Positions 1 to 10,364 are shown, numbered from the stretch's first letter. The stretch: 64,000 nt of DNA from Dethiobacter sp. (GCA_018333635.1 JAGXTL010000019.1:43089-107088); one strand, 5' to 3'. A program made the numbers and translations. The notes: generated by a model from the letters alone, not told the origin.

Positions 1-335
<335 letters not shown>

Positions 336-455
336 TTTGCCCTATCGGCTCATCTCCCCAACTTTTCCACTCTTAAAAGAAAGCAAAAAAGAAGCGACAG
401 AGAACTCCGCTCCTTTTTCTGGGAATACGCCGGCTGATACCGTTTAGTCAGCGCC

Positions 456-1376
456 TCAATCTTTGAATAATTCGGTAGTGAGATAGCGCTCACCGGTGTC
501 TGGAACGACAACAACCACACGTTTACCAGAACCCAGCTTGCGTGCCACCAGCAGAGCGGCGTGTACTGCGGCGCCACTGGAGATGCCGACAAGGAGACCC
601 TCCTCTGCAGCCATGCGGCGCGCCATGGCCATCGCCTCATCATTACTCACGGTGAGCACTTCATCGAAAGCACCTCTGTTAAGAACACTAGGCACAAAAC
701 CGGCACCGATTCCCTGAATTTTATGGGGGCCAGGCTGTCCGCCGGAAAGCACAGGAGAGGCTGCCGGCTCTACCGCATAAATTTTTACACCCGGTTTTTC
801 TTTCTTCAAAACTTCTCCTACCCCGGTAATCGTACCCCCGGTTCCCACACCAGCTACAAAAGCATCGAGCGCACCGCCGGTCTGTGCCAAAATCTCCCGT
901 GCGGTAGCCAAACGATGGATTTCCGGGTTGGCCAAATTTGCAAACTGCTGCGGGACAAAATACTCCGGATGTTCATGCAAAATTTCTTCCACCTTTTCCA
1001 GCGTGCCTTTCATCCCTTTAGCGCCCGGGGTTAAGATATATTCCGCACCGTATGCCCTTAAAATAGCCCGCCGTTCCAGCGACATAGTATCAGGCATCAC
1101 CAAAATCAGGCGATAGCCTCGCGCTGCTGCCACTATGGCCAAGCCAATGCCCGTATTGCCGCTGGTGGGTTCTAGGATTGTAGCACCGGGCGTCAATTTT
1201 CCTTCTTTTTCCGCAGCCATAATCATACTCTTAGCGATACGATCCTTAACGCTGCCGCCGGGGTTAAAAGATTCCAGCTTTGCCACAACCTCAGCCATAC
1301 GCGCGTCAGTCAGCCTGTTTAGGCGAACCATGGGAGTTTTTCCGATTAATTCGACAACGTCACGGGCAATAGTCAT
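456..1376 (-). CDS. cysK: Cysteine synthase A (O-acetylserine sulfhydrylase)
   Basis: PLP enzyme that makes cysteine from O-acetylserine and sulfide. At 306 residues it has the usual length. The PLP lysine is K44 in the [12 protein letters not shown] segment. The TSGNTG substrate loop lies near residue 70 and the phosphate-binding GTGGT loop near residue 180. The start ATG overlaps the TGA of the upstream HAD phosphatase gene by four bases (ATGA), with GGGAGG seven bases before it, so the two are translationally coupled. It is the last gene of a four-gene run that also holds a small membrane protein and a DUF2007 protein. The family is certain; cysK versus a cysM-type paralogue is less so. 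Confidence 0.95.
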   Translation of the reverse strand: MTIARDVVELIGKTPMVRLNRLTDARMAEVVAKLESFNPGGSVKDRIAKSMIMAAEKEGKLTPGATILEPTSGNTGIGLAIVAAARGYRLILVMPDTMSLERRAILRAYGAEYILTPGAKGMKGTLEKVEEILHEHPEYFVPQQFANLANPEIHRLATAREILAQTGGALDAFVAGVGTGGTITGVGEVLKKEKPGVKIYAVEPAASPVLSGGQPGPHKIQGIGAGFVPSVLNRGAFDEVLTVSNDEAMAMARRMAAEEGLLVGISSGAAVHAALLVARKLGSGKRVVVVVPDTGERYLTTELFKD

Positions 1377-2056
1377 TCCGTTTTCCTCCCGCTGAGCAAC
1401 TTATTAAATAGTCCGTCACTGCAAACCGAGAATATATCATTAAAACAGTCAAAAGGAAAGTAGGGCGTGCCTTCCTGCCGGCAATGTTCCGCCAATACAC
1501 CCTTAGCAAATAACACATCGGCAAAACTGCTGACACATTTGTCCGAATGTCCGTCACCTATATAAACAATTTGCGAACCGCTTGCTTTCACTTTTCTGGC
1601 ATAATCCATTTTACAGTTTCCACAAGAGCCACAGTGATGACTGCTGTAGGGGAAATCGGCACGCAGACTACAGTCCACCACTCGCAGGTTGTTGGCGAGA
1701 TAAGGCAGATCCAGCTTGAACTTGCGAAACATCAGCTCAATATAGAAATCAAAACCGTCACTAAGGACTGTTACAGCTATGCCAGCCTTGCGGCATAAAT
1801 TTACGAAATCAGGAAATGCCGGATCAACATGAAAACCGTTCTCCACGAAACGGGTTAATGTTTCCGCAGAAACACGGGTTAAGGAAAAAATTTCGATCAG
1901 CGCCTCCCGCGAGCCTTTTTCTCCCCGCTGGTAAGCATTTTCCACTTCTTCCCAGCCAGGCCCGGCGAAAGTTTCGATAATTTTAAAGCCGATATCCTCG
2001 TTTGTGATCGTGCCGTCAAAATCACAAAGCACTTCCAGCTTAACAGGGACTATCAT
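1373..2056 (-). CDS. HAD-IB phosphatase, MtnX/SerB-like
   Basis: A 227-residue haloacid dehalogenase fold phosphatase. Motif I is D12-F-D14-G-T (nucleophile and acid), motif II is the LSDG segment near residue 98, and motif IV is GDGHSD near residue 167. The overall pattern is closest to MtnX (2-hydroxy-3-keto-5-methylthiopentenyl-1-phosphate phosphatase) and phosphoserine phosphatase-like proteins. A Cys/His cluster, [10 protein letters not shown], near residue 135 is consistent with a bound metal. Placement directly before cysK would fit either serine supply or methionine salvage; the substrate cannot be settled here. It overlaps both neighbours by four bases. Confidence 0.75.
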   Translation of the reverse strand: MIVPVKLEVLCDFDGTITNEDIGFKIIETFAGPGWEEVENAYQRGEKGSREALIEIFSLTRVSAETLTRFVENGFHVDPAFPDFVNLCRKAGIAVTVLSDGFDFYIELMFRKFKLDLPYLANNLRVVDCSLRADFPYSSHHCGSCGNCKMDYARKVKASGSQIVYIGDGHSDKCVSSFADVLFAKGVLAEHCRQEGTPYFPFDCFNDIFSVCSDGLFNKLLSGRKTE

Positions 2057-2187
2057 TTTTTAGCCTCGTCCCTTTTCCGTTTGGTAACTTTATCGGTAGT
2101 ACGCTGCGAGAGAAACGCTCTTACCCCCCAAGATACGGCAATGAAAACGATTAGGAGAATCAAAAAAAACCATCTGCCGGAATCCAT
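2053..2187 (-). CDS. Small single-pass membrane protein, 44 residues
   Basis: Starts MDSGRWFFLILLIVF, has one hydrophobic helix (about residues 6-20), and ends in a basic/acidic tail [10 protein letters not shown]. The ATG has a GGGGGAAATG context (ribosome site GGGGGA), and its TGA overlaps the ATG of the HAD phosphatase gene in an ATGATAG junction. That coupling, and its position inside a tight operon, argue that it is translated. I recognise no family. It may anchor or scaffold, but there is no evidence for a role. Confidence 0.6.
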   Translation of the reverse strand: MDSGRWFFLILLIVFIAVSWGVRAFLSQRTTDKVTKRKRDEAKK

Positions 2188-2199
2188 CACATTTCCCCC

Positions 2200-2448
2200 T
2201 TAATACTCATCTCGGAAGCCATGCTCTACGGTCTGAAGCAGTTGGATCGCTTTAGGCACCATCTCCTTGGGCACCTTAACAATCACTTCGTTTTCTGCGC
2301 CTTCAGCTAAGCCGCTTGTTGCCAGAGCTTCCCTGGCTAGCGCTACCGGAACCTTAGACGCTTCCAGCATCCCCCTCACGATTTCAGCCTCATCAATCGT
2401 GGGCGCACTAAAAACTGAAACCCAGTCATCAATCCCTTGGTGTTTCAT
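2200..2448 (-). CDS. DUF2007-type putative signal transducing protein
   Basis: An 82-residue protein with the pattern of the DUF2007 family: WVSVFSAPTIDEAEIVRGMLEA, a central proposed metal or ligand region, then IVKVPKEMVPKAIQLLQ. The ATG follows a perfect AAAGGAGGCGG ribosome site. It is the first gene of the run leading to cysK. No biochemical function is established that I can name; in many Firmicutes such genes sit beside membrane proteins. Confidence 0.65.
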   Translation of the reverse strand: MKHQGIDDWVSVFSAPTIDEAEIVRGMLEASKVPVALAREALATSGLAEGAENEVIVKVPKEMVPKAIQLLQTVEHGFRDEY

Positions 2449-2518
2449 CAGCCGCCTCCTTTCGAGAAGTAGCTTTCCCCTCTTCTCAGGAGTTTAAGCA
2501 GATGCCTTGAATAAAAAG

Positions 2519-3907
2519 CTACTTCTTCTTGCCAAAAAGGCCGGTAAGCATTGTTTTGCTCGAACTAAGCCCGAAACCCAGCAGTGAACGGTTCTTTTCA
2601 AAAATTTCTTCCAATGCCTGCAGAAGCACATCAAGCTGCTCCTTTGTGACTATCAGCGGCGGCTCAAAACGGATCACGTTTGGATTATTTAGGGTATAGG
2701 CAGTGATAATTTTATATTGATTCAATAAAACACCGGCAACCATGGCGCCTAGATATTCCGCACTCAGCTTGTTGACTGCTCCGGCCACCTTCGCTAATAC
2801 ACCTTTAGCCGGCTGTTCAAATTCAAGGCCGACCAGCAAGCCCTTCCCTCTGACATCAGCGATGATTGGGTATTTTTCCTGCAATGAACGCAGTCCGCTC
2901 ATTAAGTAGTCGCCTAACTCCGCAGCACGCGCAGCCAAGTCTTCCTCATAAATTACTTCCAATGTGGCTATTCCGGCCGCAGCCGCCCAAGTGTTGCCAC
3001 CAAAAGTGGAAGTATGCAAAAGGCACTTTTCAATGCCGCCATAGGCTTTATTCCAGATCTCCTGCGTGGTGATGACTGCACCGATTGGCATAATCCCTCC
3101 GCCCAGTGACTTGGCAAGACAAAGAATATCCGGCTCCACATTATCATGCTCTACCGCAAACATTTTGCCTGTCCGCCCCAAGCCGGTCTGAATCTCATCC
3201 ACAATTAACAGCGCACCGTAGCGGCGACAAAGTGCCTCTGCCGCTTTAAGATAACCCTGTTCGGGGACAATGATGCCTCCTTCGCCTTGAATGGGTTCCA
3301 CGATAAACCCGGCCACATCTTTAGTTTTGAGCTGCTCTTCCAGTTCGCTCAATCCGCAAAACTGCACCATACTGCAATCAGGCAGCAAAGGTTCAAAGCC
3401 CTTTTGGTACTTCTCGCGTCCGGTAACAGACAATGAACCTAGCGTCTTGCCGTGAAAACCACTCTTACAAGAAATAATCCGCGTCCGTCCGGTGGCAATT
3501 CTTGCTAGCTTAATCGCCCCTTCCACAGCCTCCGCGCCGCTGTTGCAAAAGAAAGTATTGTTTAATTTCCCCGGTGTAATCTGTGCCAAATTATGGGCCA
3601 GCGTGCTGGCAGCCATGCCCATTGAAGCCTGGAGAAGATTAGGCATGGTTGTTACCTGCTCCAGTGCAGCCAAGATACGGGGATGGTTATGCCCTAAATT
3701 CAGTGAACCAAAACCGCCCAGAAAATCCAAGTAGCGATTGCCTTCTGAATCCCAGACATAAACGCCTTCAGCCCTCACATAGAGCTTATCTAAGTCCAAC
3801 AAGCCCAGCAACGTACATAGTCCGGGGTTCATATAACTCTTAAAGTTCTCTCTAACCTGACTGCGGCTCAAGCTTGCCATTTCAGCTAGTTTGATTGGCT
3901 TTTTCAT
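2519..3907 (-). CDS. Class III aminotransferase, putrescine/ornithine type
   Basis: A 462-residue PLP-dependent fold type I aminotransferase. Recognisable segments are FFCNSGAEAVEGAIKLAR (phosphate and cofactor contacts), IVDEIQTGLGRTGK, where the Asp contacts the PLP ring nitrogen, and LAKSLGGG, carrying the Schiff-base lysine near residue 287. Length and the N-terminal extension resemble putrescine aminotransferase and related omega-amino transferases more than the shorter ArgD. The C-terminal tail (about residues 440-462) is an extension rich in S and K. It stands alone, with about 80 bases before the next gene. The substrate is not decided by sequence. Confidence 0.82.
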   Translation of the reverse strand: MKKPIKLAEMASLSRSQVRENFKSYMNPGLCTLLGLLDLDKLYVRAEGVYVWDSEGNRYLDFLGGFGSLNLGHNHPRILAALEQVTTMPNLLQASMGMAASTLAHNLAQITPGKLNNTFFCNSGAEAVEGAIKLARIATGRTRIISCKSGFHGKTLGSLSVTGREKYQKGFEPLLPDCSMVQFCGLSELEEQLKTKDVAGFIVEPIQGEGGIIVPEQGYLKAAEALCRRYGALLIVDEIQTGLGRTGKMFAVEHDNVEPDILCLAKSLGGGIMPIGAVITTQEIWNKAYGGIEKCLLHTSTFGGNTWAAAAGIATLEVIYEEDLAARAAELGDYLMSGLRSLQEKYPIIADVRGKGLLVGLEFEQPAKGVLAKVAGAVNKLSAEYLGAMVAGVLLNQYKIITAYTLNNPNVIRFEPPLIVTKEQLDVLLQALEEIFEKNRSLLGFGLSSSKTMLTGLFGKKK

Positions 3908-3990
3908 CTAGCCATCTCCTTCTATAAGGTATACGCCTTAATTCAACAGCAAACAAAATATTCCTGCTTTACCATCTGAATTGTCTGCCT

Positions 3991-5283
3991 TCAGCCCTTT
4001 TTCGGCATGATTAAAGATCTTACCATGCTATCCTCGACAAGATGCTGATGCAAGCGGTCGTTGACATCAGCCAATGTCACCGATTGAAGAACATCAAGGT
4101 AGGTAAAAAAATTGATTTGACGGAAATGGTACGCTAAAAAATTATTGGCGATAAACTCTAAGGAATTAAAACTTTTTAAAAATTCACCCATTGCTTTGCG
4201 GCGATAATGTTCAAACTGCGCCTCTGAAATTCCGCTTCCCTTAGCCTCTTTTATTCCCAAGGTTAGCCGTTCCAATAAGCGGTCGGGGTCAACCGTTTCG
4301 CCGCCCAAAATTGTATGGCCGTAGTCTTGCTCTGCCACATACCCGGCATCAAACTCGTCGTCAATCAGGCCTTCTTCATAAAGTTCGTTATAGAGCTTGG
4401 AACTGGAGCCAAACACTACGTCTAACACCAAGTTAGTAGTCAATTCCTTTTTGAAGAGACGCTCGCCCTGATAACCTAGGTCTCTCTCCTTAAAGCCTAA
4501 ATTCAGCAGCGGCTGCGACACCACAAGTTCCTGCTTAACGAAATCCTGACCAAGTTCAAGCGGTTCATTAGGGTAAATCCGCTTAATATCACCTAGTTCT
4601 TTATAGTTACGTTTGCTGATATTGGCTTCCACCTGTTCAAACACCCGCCCCGGGTCAACATCCCCTACCACAAACAACGCCATATTGCTGGGATGGTAAA
4701 ATGTGCGGTAGCACTTATAGAGAACATCTTTGTCGATTTGACGTATACTTTCCGCAGTGCCGGCAATATCCACACGAACGGGATGCTCTTTATACATCGC
4801 CGCCAGCAGGTTAAAAAAGATTCGCCATTGCGCATTATCCTCATACATCCTGATTTCCTGTTCAATAATCCCTTTTTCTTTTTCCACGCTTTCTGCGGTG
4901 AAGTAAGGCGTTTGCACAAAATCGAGCAAAAGTTCCAAGCATTCTGCAAAATGATCCGTGCAAGAAAAAAGATATGCTGTATTGTTAAAATTGGTAAACG
5001 CATTACTTGATGCCCCTAACCTGGCAAACCGATCAAAGACGTTACCGTCCTCATCTTCAAAAAGCTTGTGTTCCAGAAAATGGGCTACACCATCCGGCAC
5101 ACTTAACTCTTTATCTTCTCCTTCCACAATAAAGCGCGAGTCAATGGAACCGAAGTTGGTGGCATAGGTAACATATTTTTTCACATAGCCTTTTTTCGGC
5201 AGCACAAAAACTTCCAGACCGGGCGCTATCTGCCGCATATACACTTTTTCCTTTAACAGTTGATTCTCTAGTAGTCGCAACAT
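3991..5283 (-). CDS. ymfH: M16 zinc peptidase, YmfH type
   Basis: A 430-residue pitrilysin/insulinase family peptidase, expected to be cytoplasmic. The inverted zinc motif HxxEH is present as H68-F-L-E71-H72, with the distal glutamate in the IIEQEIRMYED region near residue 140. It immediately follows the partner without the motif (stop and start one base apart), the arrangement of B. subtilis ymfF-ymfH. In this family an active and an inactive subunit commonly form a heterodimer. GGGGAGG lies eight bases before the ATG and overlaps the end of ymfF, so the two are coupled. Confidence 0.9.
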   Translation of the reverse strand: MLRLLENQLLKEKVYMRQIAPGLEVFVLPKKGYVKKYVTYATNFGSIDSRFIVEGEDKELSVPDGVAHFLEHKLFEDEDGNVFDRFARLGASSNAFTNFNNTAYLFSCTDHFAECLELLLDFVQTPYFTAESVEKEKGIIEQEIRMYEDNAQWRIFFNLLAAMYKEHPVRVDIAGTAESIRQIDKDVLYKCYRTFYHPSNMALFVVGDVDPGRVFEQVEANISKRNYKELGDIKRIYPNEPLELGQDFVKQELVVSQPLLNLGFKERDLGYQGERLFKKELTTNLVLDVVFGSSSKLYNELYEEGLIDDEFDAGYVAEQDYGHTILGGETVDPDRLLERLTLGIKEAKGSGISEAQFEHYRRKAMGEFLKSFNSLEFIANNFLAYHFRQINFFTYLDVLQSVTLADVNDRLHQHLVEDSMVRSLIMPKKG

Positions 5284-5284
5284 T

Positions 5285-6562
5285 TTATACGCCTCCCCTT
5301 TTTGTCAGGAAGTAGACTGTATCCAAACAGACATTAGCTGAAACACGTGCCACATCTTCTCTCGTCACCGCAGCCAAGCGCTTTAACAGCTGCGCAGTAT
5401 TTTCTTCCCGTCCCACCAACATGTCATCCAGCACACGATTAATTACTAACCCTTGGCTATCTTCCTCCACAAGGAATTGGTTTCTCAGGCCGCTTCTGGT
5501 ATTTTCCAAGTCTTCCTCCGTAAAATCACCTCGTGTCATCTCTGCTAACTGTCGGTTAATAATTTCCAATGCTTTTTCATAATTATCAACTTCAATACCG
5601 GAAGAAATAAGCATTAGCCCTTTATGCTTCTCCAGACGGGAATAAGTATAATAAGCCAAGCTCGCCTTCTCCCGCACATTTTGAAACAGTTTAGAGTGAG
5701 GGAAACTGCCGAGGATACCATTGTAGACCAGGAGAGGAAAATAATCGTCGTCAGCGCAGGTCACTCCGGTCCTGTAGCCGAGTACCAGTTTGCCCTGACT
5801 CACATCTAATTCCTCTTGCACGTACCGCACATCGCCAATTTTTTTCTGCACTGAGGTGGCAGCTACGGCTTCTTCCGCGCCTCGCTCAAAAGTGAATATT
5901 TGCTCGGCCAAAGATGAAACTTCTGAAAGATCCAGGTCACCGCTGATATGCAGATCGGCCGGGCTTTCTCTTAAAAAATGGCGGTAATAATGATATAACG
6001 ACGGGCCGTCAATTGTTTTTAGACGCTCTACACTGCCGTACTTAAAAACGCCAAAAGGTTCGTTCTCACACATATGCTGTAAACAACGCTCAACAGAATA
6101 AGCGATTTTATCATTAATCAAACCCTTAATCAGCTTTTCATGTTGTTCTTTTTCTTGAGTTACATAGTCTTCTTTAAAGCTCTCATCGAAAAGCACAGGG
6201 TTTGTTACCACATCACTTAGCACTTGCAGTGCCTTTTTCAATAAGCTGCTTTCGCCAGGCAGATATTGATCGTGGACTAAGTCAAGGGTAAAGCTCACCA
6301 GCTGACGTTCTCCCTTTTTAGTCACACCTGAAACCAATTCGGTTCCGTACAATTCTTCTAACCTGTGCGCAATAGCCATCCGGTTCGGATAATTTCCACT
6401 GCCCCGCTGGAGCACCGAAGGCAACAATGAGCTTTCGGTCACATCATCCTCACGCAGAGCCCTATGAAAAATAAGTTGAACCAGAATAGTTTTGAATTTA
6501 ACTGTGGGATGAATAAAAAGATTTATTCCGTTTGCTAGGCGACTACGCATATAAGTTGGCAA
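5285..6562 (-). CDS. ymfF: M16 peptidase-like protein without the zinc motif, YmfF type
   Basis: A 425-residue M16-fold protein that lacks HxxEH in the expected N-terminal place (the segment there reads SSLLPSVLQRGSGNYPN). It keeps the conserved C-terminal half, including ASLAYYTYSRLE. It is therefore the predicted non-catalytic partner of the YmfH protein encoded next. The start is TTG, with GGAGG seven bases upstream; the frame's next ATG is five codons in and has no better site. Confidence 0.85.
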   Translation of the reverse strand: MPTYMRSRLANGINLFIHPTVKFKTILVQLIFHRALREDDVTESSLLPSVLQRGSGNYPNRMAIAHRLEELYGTELVSGVTKKGERQLVSFTLDLVHDQYLPGESSLLKKALQVLSDVVTNPVLFDESFKEDYVTQEKEQHEKLIKGLINDKIAYSVERCLQHMCENEPFGVFKYGSVERLKTIDGPSLYHYYRHFLRESPADLHISGDLDLSEVSSLAEQIFTFERGAEEAVAATSVQKKIGDVRYVQEELDVSQGKLVLGYRTGVTCADDDYFPLLVYNGILGSFPHSKLFQNVREKASLAYYTYSRLEKHKGLMLISSGIEVDNYEKALEIINRQLAEMTRGDFTEEDLENTRSGLRNQFLVEEDSQGLVINRVLDDMLVGREENTAQLLKRLAAVTREDVARVSANVCLDTVYFLTKRGGV

Positions 6563-6678
6563 TATTTTTCCTCCTTCTGCAACTTTCAGTCAATCCAAAA
6601 AATGGACAACACACTATATTCCCATTCTTGCCTGGAAATCCTGCTTATATAAATATTTAAATAGACCATAACGTCTCT

Positions 6679-8853
6679 CTATCGATGATTTCGGCTATTT
6701 TCTGGCATTTGTCCCACAATCCGACCGGCTAGGATAATGATCGGCACACCCGCATAAAGCAAAGTTGTGGCAGCCGCCACCACCCCGGAATCATTAAACA
6801 AGAAAGCGGCAACACTACCGAAAATGATTCCCCAAAAACCAGCCGAGAGCTGGGGAAAGCGTTTCTGCAGATCATGCAGAATTCCTCGCGGGCGATAAAA
6901 GAGCACTGCCAGCATAACCAGGAAGACTAAAAATGCACGACTCCATAAAGAATAGCGAAAAAGTCTGCTGTTCATCTCCGCTTTGCGTGAGACTGCATCT
7001 TGCAGCACCTGCCAACCGTCTTCCTGGAACAACGTTATAGTCCGTCCCAAGTGAGACTGCTCGGTATGCGGGAGCCGCAAATTGATGAACAACGCACTAG
7101 CGGTTATTGCTATCAGGAGCACCAGCACAACCACGGCGCTAAACCAAGACGGACGAATCTGCCATAACAAGGCAAGTGTAACCAAAAACGCCGTCAATGC
7201 AGTAACCATCCCGCCGAAATTTGCCCCGCCTCCCGGCGCCACAATCAGCAGCACTCCCCCCAGGAAATATGCAGCCGTTAACACAGAAAACAAGCGCTTA
7301 AACCGCGGCCACAATGTGATGACGGCAGCAAAACCTAAGACACTGCTGCCAACCAGCACACCCATATACTCATTTCCCAAACCATAGTAACGAGCACCTG
7401 ACACCGGATCATATCCCAGTACAGAGACTTTCATCAATTCTGCCCCACGCAACAGATCGCCGGCAATCAGCGCAGAAGTTGACAACGCAAGTACTGCAAA
7501 CTGAGATACTTGCCCCTTCACAAATTTTTGCAGTAAAGCTACCGTTATTACTACCGCAAAGCTTGCCAGCAAAAACCCTGCTTCCGGCGACAATAATTGC
7601 AGCGGCAAGATGAGTAAAAGCGGCGGCACAGTCAAAAGCGCCAGCAGCAGTGCCTCAAAGCGATTAAAAGGAATAAAACGCGCAAACAGATTGATTAGTG
7701 CCCCCAAAACAATCACTATTTGCAAGAAAACGTAGCCTCTCAGCAAAGGAACACGTAGTTGAAAAATCCTGCCAATCTCTTTCTCCATCTCCAACAACGC
7801 AGACGGACCGCCGTACTTGCCGGCGCTAACGGGCATCCCCAGCATTGCCGGCGGTACTCTTAAACCTTGCTCGGCCAATATAGTCGGCGCAATATCGGTA
7901 ATGGCTGCAAGCCCCGGGCGTCGTGTTGTGTCGGAGGACAGCAGGGCTCCCGGAGGAAATTGACCGCCAATCGCCACCATGTAACCAAAGCGCCCCCTTT
8001 CTCCCGCCGGAGAAAGCGGAGAAACAAGCAGCAAAAGATCGGCGGGTGACAACCGAGCAGATACCCTCTCCAAAAACCAGGATAGATCTTGAAAGATCTC
8101 TTGCTCTCTGGCAAAAGCCGGAGCAGCAGCCATGAGCGGGCGGTATTCGTCAAGCCTGGAAAAATCGCCCCACTCCACCAATACCACATCTACTTTGTCA
8201 AATACTTCCTGAAATATGTTCCAAACTTTTTCCCGGTCAGTACGCCAGCCAAAGGGAAAGGCACTATCTCGTTTCAGAATCCGCCGGCTCACCTCACCTA
8301 ACGGTACCTGCCCTGAGCCGTCAGCCAAAAACGTTACTGCTTCCCGGGAGACCAGTAAGCCATCGGCGTTACCGATGACTGCCGCCACCCTGCCATTTTG
8401 GCGCAGAGTATCGCCGAGCAGCCCCGGCTGTACGGGATGACGAAGCTCCTGATTAAGCCGGTTAATTTCGGCCATTCCTAAATGTAAAATTTCCCCTTCC
8501 GGGGCGACTGCGCTGCGGCGCCAAAACGCCTCGCCGGCCGCTGTTCCGTTATTCTCCTCATCCGTCATGAACGCCAGCCGAGCACTGTCTGCACCGATTG
8601 CTCTCGATCCGGCTCCCATAGTCACATAAAGATGGGAAGGAAGCGGGCGAGCTGCGGTGGAAATATTCAGCAAACCCACAGAACCGCGTGTAAGCCAAGA
8701 TGCCATAGCCTTGTCCGCGGCCACCTGAGACAGGCTGGTGCGGTTCATGGCGACAACAACCACTTTTCCGGGCGGCTGTGCGGCAACAGGGCTTAAGCAA
8801 AATATAACAAGAAAAACTACTGCCAGGGAGCCGCCTCGTTTTAAGCCGGCCAC
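6679..8853 (-). CDS. Membrane protein with alkaline-phosphatase-like N-terminal domain
   Basis: A 724-residue protein with a signal peptide or first helix (about residues 9-25), a roughly 330-residue extracytoplasmic domain, and then about ten hydrophobic helices (residues 370-715). The N-terminal domain has features reminiscent of the alkaline phosphatase/sulfatase fold (VVVVAMNRTSLS near the start, TDIAPTILAEQGL near residue 335), but I cannot point to a full metal site. Gene order with a glycosyltransferase 13 bases into its start suggests envelope or polymer metabolism. The GTG start lies inside its own ribosome site, so the true start could be slightly downstream. Function unknown. Confidence 0.7.
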   Translation of the reverse strand: MAGLKRGGSLAVVFLVIFCLSPVAAQPPGKVVVVAMNRTSLSQVAADKAMASWLTRGSVGLLNISTAARPLPSHLYVTMGAGSRAIGADSARLAFMTDEENNGTAAGEAFWRRSAVAPEGEILHLGMAEINRLNQELRHPVQPGLLGDTLRQNGRVAAVIGNADGLLVSREAVTFLADGSGQVPLGEVSRRILKRDSAFPFGWRTDREKVWNIFQEVFDKVDVVLVEWGDFSRLDEYRPLMAAAPAFAREQEIFQDLSWFLERVSARLSPADLLLLVSPLSPAGERGRFGYMVAIGGQFPPGALLSSDTTRRPGLAAITDIAPTILAEQGLRVPPAMLGMPVSAGKYGGPSALLEMEKEIGRIFQLRVPLLRGYVFLQIVIVLGALINLFARFIPFNRFEALLLALLTVPPLLLILPLQLLSPEAGFLLASFAVVITVALLQKFVKGQVSQFAVLALSTSALIAGDLLRGAELMKVSVLGYDPVSGARYYGLGNEYMGVLVGSSVLGFAAVITLWPRFKRLFSVLTAAYFLGGVLLIVAPGGGANFGGMVTALTAFLVTLALLWQIRPSWFSAVVVLVLLIAITASALFINLRLPHTEQSHLGRTITLFQEDGWQVLQDAVSRKAEMNSRLFRYSLWSRAFLVFLVMLAVLFYRPRGILHDLQKRFPQLSAGFWGIIFGSVAAFLFNDSGVVAAATTLLYAGVPIIILAGRIVGQMPENSRNHR

Positions 8854-9962
8854 CTCCCTTCCAGAATACGGGCATATACTTCTCGCGTTTTCGTAATCAT
8901 TTCTGCCAGATCATATTTAGTGACAAATATTTTCGCCTTTACCGTCATCTGCTGACGCAATTGCTTATTCTGCAGCAACAAGGTCACAGCCTGCGCCAAA
9001 GCCTGAGGACTTCCCGGCTGAACCAGAAGCCCGGTTTCGCCGTCTTTTATCAATTCTTTCAAGCCTCCCGCAGCGCTTGCCACCACCGGACACCCCGCAG
9101 CCATAGCTTCCAACACGGTAATACCCTGACCCTCATTGACCGACGGCTGAACAAAAAGATGCAAACGCTGCAAAATAGCCGGGACATCCTGCCGGAACCC
9201 GGCAAAGTATACTTTATCTGCTATGCCAAGCTCACTGCATAATCGTTCAAGCTCCGAACGAAGCGGACCATCGCCCACCACCAAAAACCTTAGCTCGGGA
9301 AAGGTGCCTGCCAGCTCTTTAGCCGCCAGCAGAAAGTGTTCAACCCCTTTTTGCGGAGCCAGTCGTGCCACTGTACCCACTAACGGCACTTCGGCAGAAA
9401 ACGGCAATTCCCCGAGTCTGGAAATCTCCCCATGGCCCAAAATGATACCATTAGGAATTATGACAATCCGCTCAGCAGGCACCCCAAAATCAGCAATTAG
9501 CAGTTCGGCCAGCCAAGCGGAAACGGTGACATATCCCTCCGCCCAACTTGACAAGACCCGCTCAAACTTGCGGTAAAGCAGCCTGTACTTTGCAGTTCCG
9601 CCATGAACCAGATCTCCGTGAATTGTGACTAAACAAGGCACTTTGCAGTAACGGGAAACCGGCCGGGAAAGAAGGGCCACTTTAAAGCCATGTGCATGGA
9701 GCAAGGCGTATTTGTGAGAACAGAGCAGGCGGCTAAGCTGCCAGGCTGACTGGATATCGTCATATGGCCGCAGCCTGCCTGACAGCGGCACTGCAATCAC
9801 TTCGCAGCCGGTATCCTGAAAATCAACAACCTGCTCGGCTGGGCAAGCTACAGTAAAATGAAAGTCGTTTTGCATGTGCCGCAAAAGATTTAGCACATGC
9901 GCTTTAATCCCACCTTCAACCGGACGCACCACTGTCAGTATCCGCCGCTTATGCAAAAACAC
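8841..9962 (-). CDS. GT4-family glycosyltransferase
   Basis: A 373-residue GT-B fold retaining glycosyltransferase. Near the N-terminus RPVEGGIKAHVLNLL forms the usual donor loop, LLHAHGFKVAL lies near residue 92, and the C-terminal sugar-nucleotide region carries the E-x7-E motif within EGQGITVLEAMAAG (near residue 285), followed by GLLVQPG. It resembles lipopolysaccharide or teichuronic-type mannosyl/glucosyl transferases; the sugar is not predictable. GTG start after GAGGGGAACGAT. It overlaps the downstream membrane protein gene by 13 bases, so they form an operon. Confidence 0.88.
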   Translation of the reverse strand: MFLHKRRILTVVRPVEGGIKAHVLNLLRHMQNDFHFTVACPAEQVVDFQDTGCEVIAVPLSGRLRPYDDIQSAWQLSRLLCSHKYALLHAHGFKVALLSRPVSRYCKVPCLVTIHGDLVHGGTAKYRLLYRKFERVLSSWAEGYVTVSAWLAELLIADFGVPAERIVIIPNGIILGHGEISRLGELPFSAEVPLVGTVARLAPQKGVEHFLLAAKELAGTFPELRFLVVGDGPLRSELERLCSELGIADKVYFAGFRQDVPAILQRLHLFVQPSVNEGQGITVLEAMAAGCPVVASAAGGLKELIKDGETGLLVQPGSPQALAQAVTLLLQNKQLRQQMTVKAKIFVTKYDLAEMITKTREVYARILEGRWPA

Positions 9963-10077
9963 ATCGTTCCCCTCGCTTTACACTAGTATACCCCGGCTAA
10001 TCCCAGTGATTCCCGCTTTAAACCGCTTAAAACCGTTTGACTTTCCATCTTTTGAATGTTATCATTGTTATGCGCTC

Positions 10078-10152
10078 GTGCCCGTTGTGAAAGGGATATC
10101 ACGCAGGCCTCCGAAGCCTGAAGTCGGGGTTCGAATCCCTGCGGGCACACCA
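10078..10152 (+). tRNA. tRNA-Arg (anticodon CCG)
   Basis: A complete cloverleaf can be drawn. The acceptor stem is GTGCCCG/CGGGCAC, the D stem GTGA/TCAC, the anticodon stem CAGGC/GCCTG with loop CTCCGAA (anticodon CCG at 10111-10113), and the T stem CGGGG/CCCTG with loop TTCGAAT. CCA is encoded at 10150-10152. It reads the CGG arginine codon. Confidence 0.95.
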
Positions 10153-10162
10153 TTTAAGAAAC

Positions 10163-10187
10163 AAAAAGCGGCCTTAGCCGCTTTTTC
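10163..10187 (+). terminator. Intrinsic terminator of tRNA-Arg(CCG)
   Basis: Stem AGCGGC/GCCGCT with loop CTTA, flanked by five A on the 5' side and five T on the 3' side, 11 bases after the tRNA CCA. Confidence 0.85.
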
Positions 10188-10263
10188 TTATTGGAGGAAA
10201 TTATATCAAAAACACGGAGCGTCTTTATTAGGCATTGCATCCTACCCCAGCTGCTTCCCTTTC

Positions 10264-10284
10264 GGGCGGGTTTCAAACCCGCCC
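10264..10284. repeat. Short perfect palindrome GGGCGGGTTT-C-AAACCCGCCC
   Basis: Ten-base arms around a single C, in the 180-base gene-free stretch after the tRNA terminator and before the convergent PilZ gene. It lacks a T tail, so it is probably a REP-like element rather than a terminator. Confidence 0.55.
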
Positions 10285-10364
10285 TAGTCAATGGATAAAA
10301 CGCGTCAGCTGAGAAAACGCGAAGCGTTCATTTACTGCAAAAAAATAATTTGAAATTATCTCAT

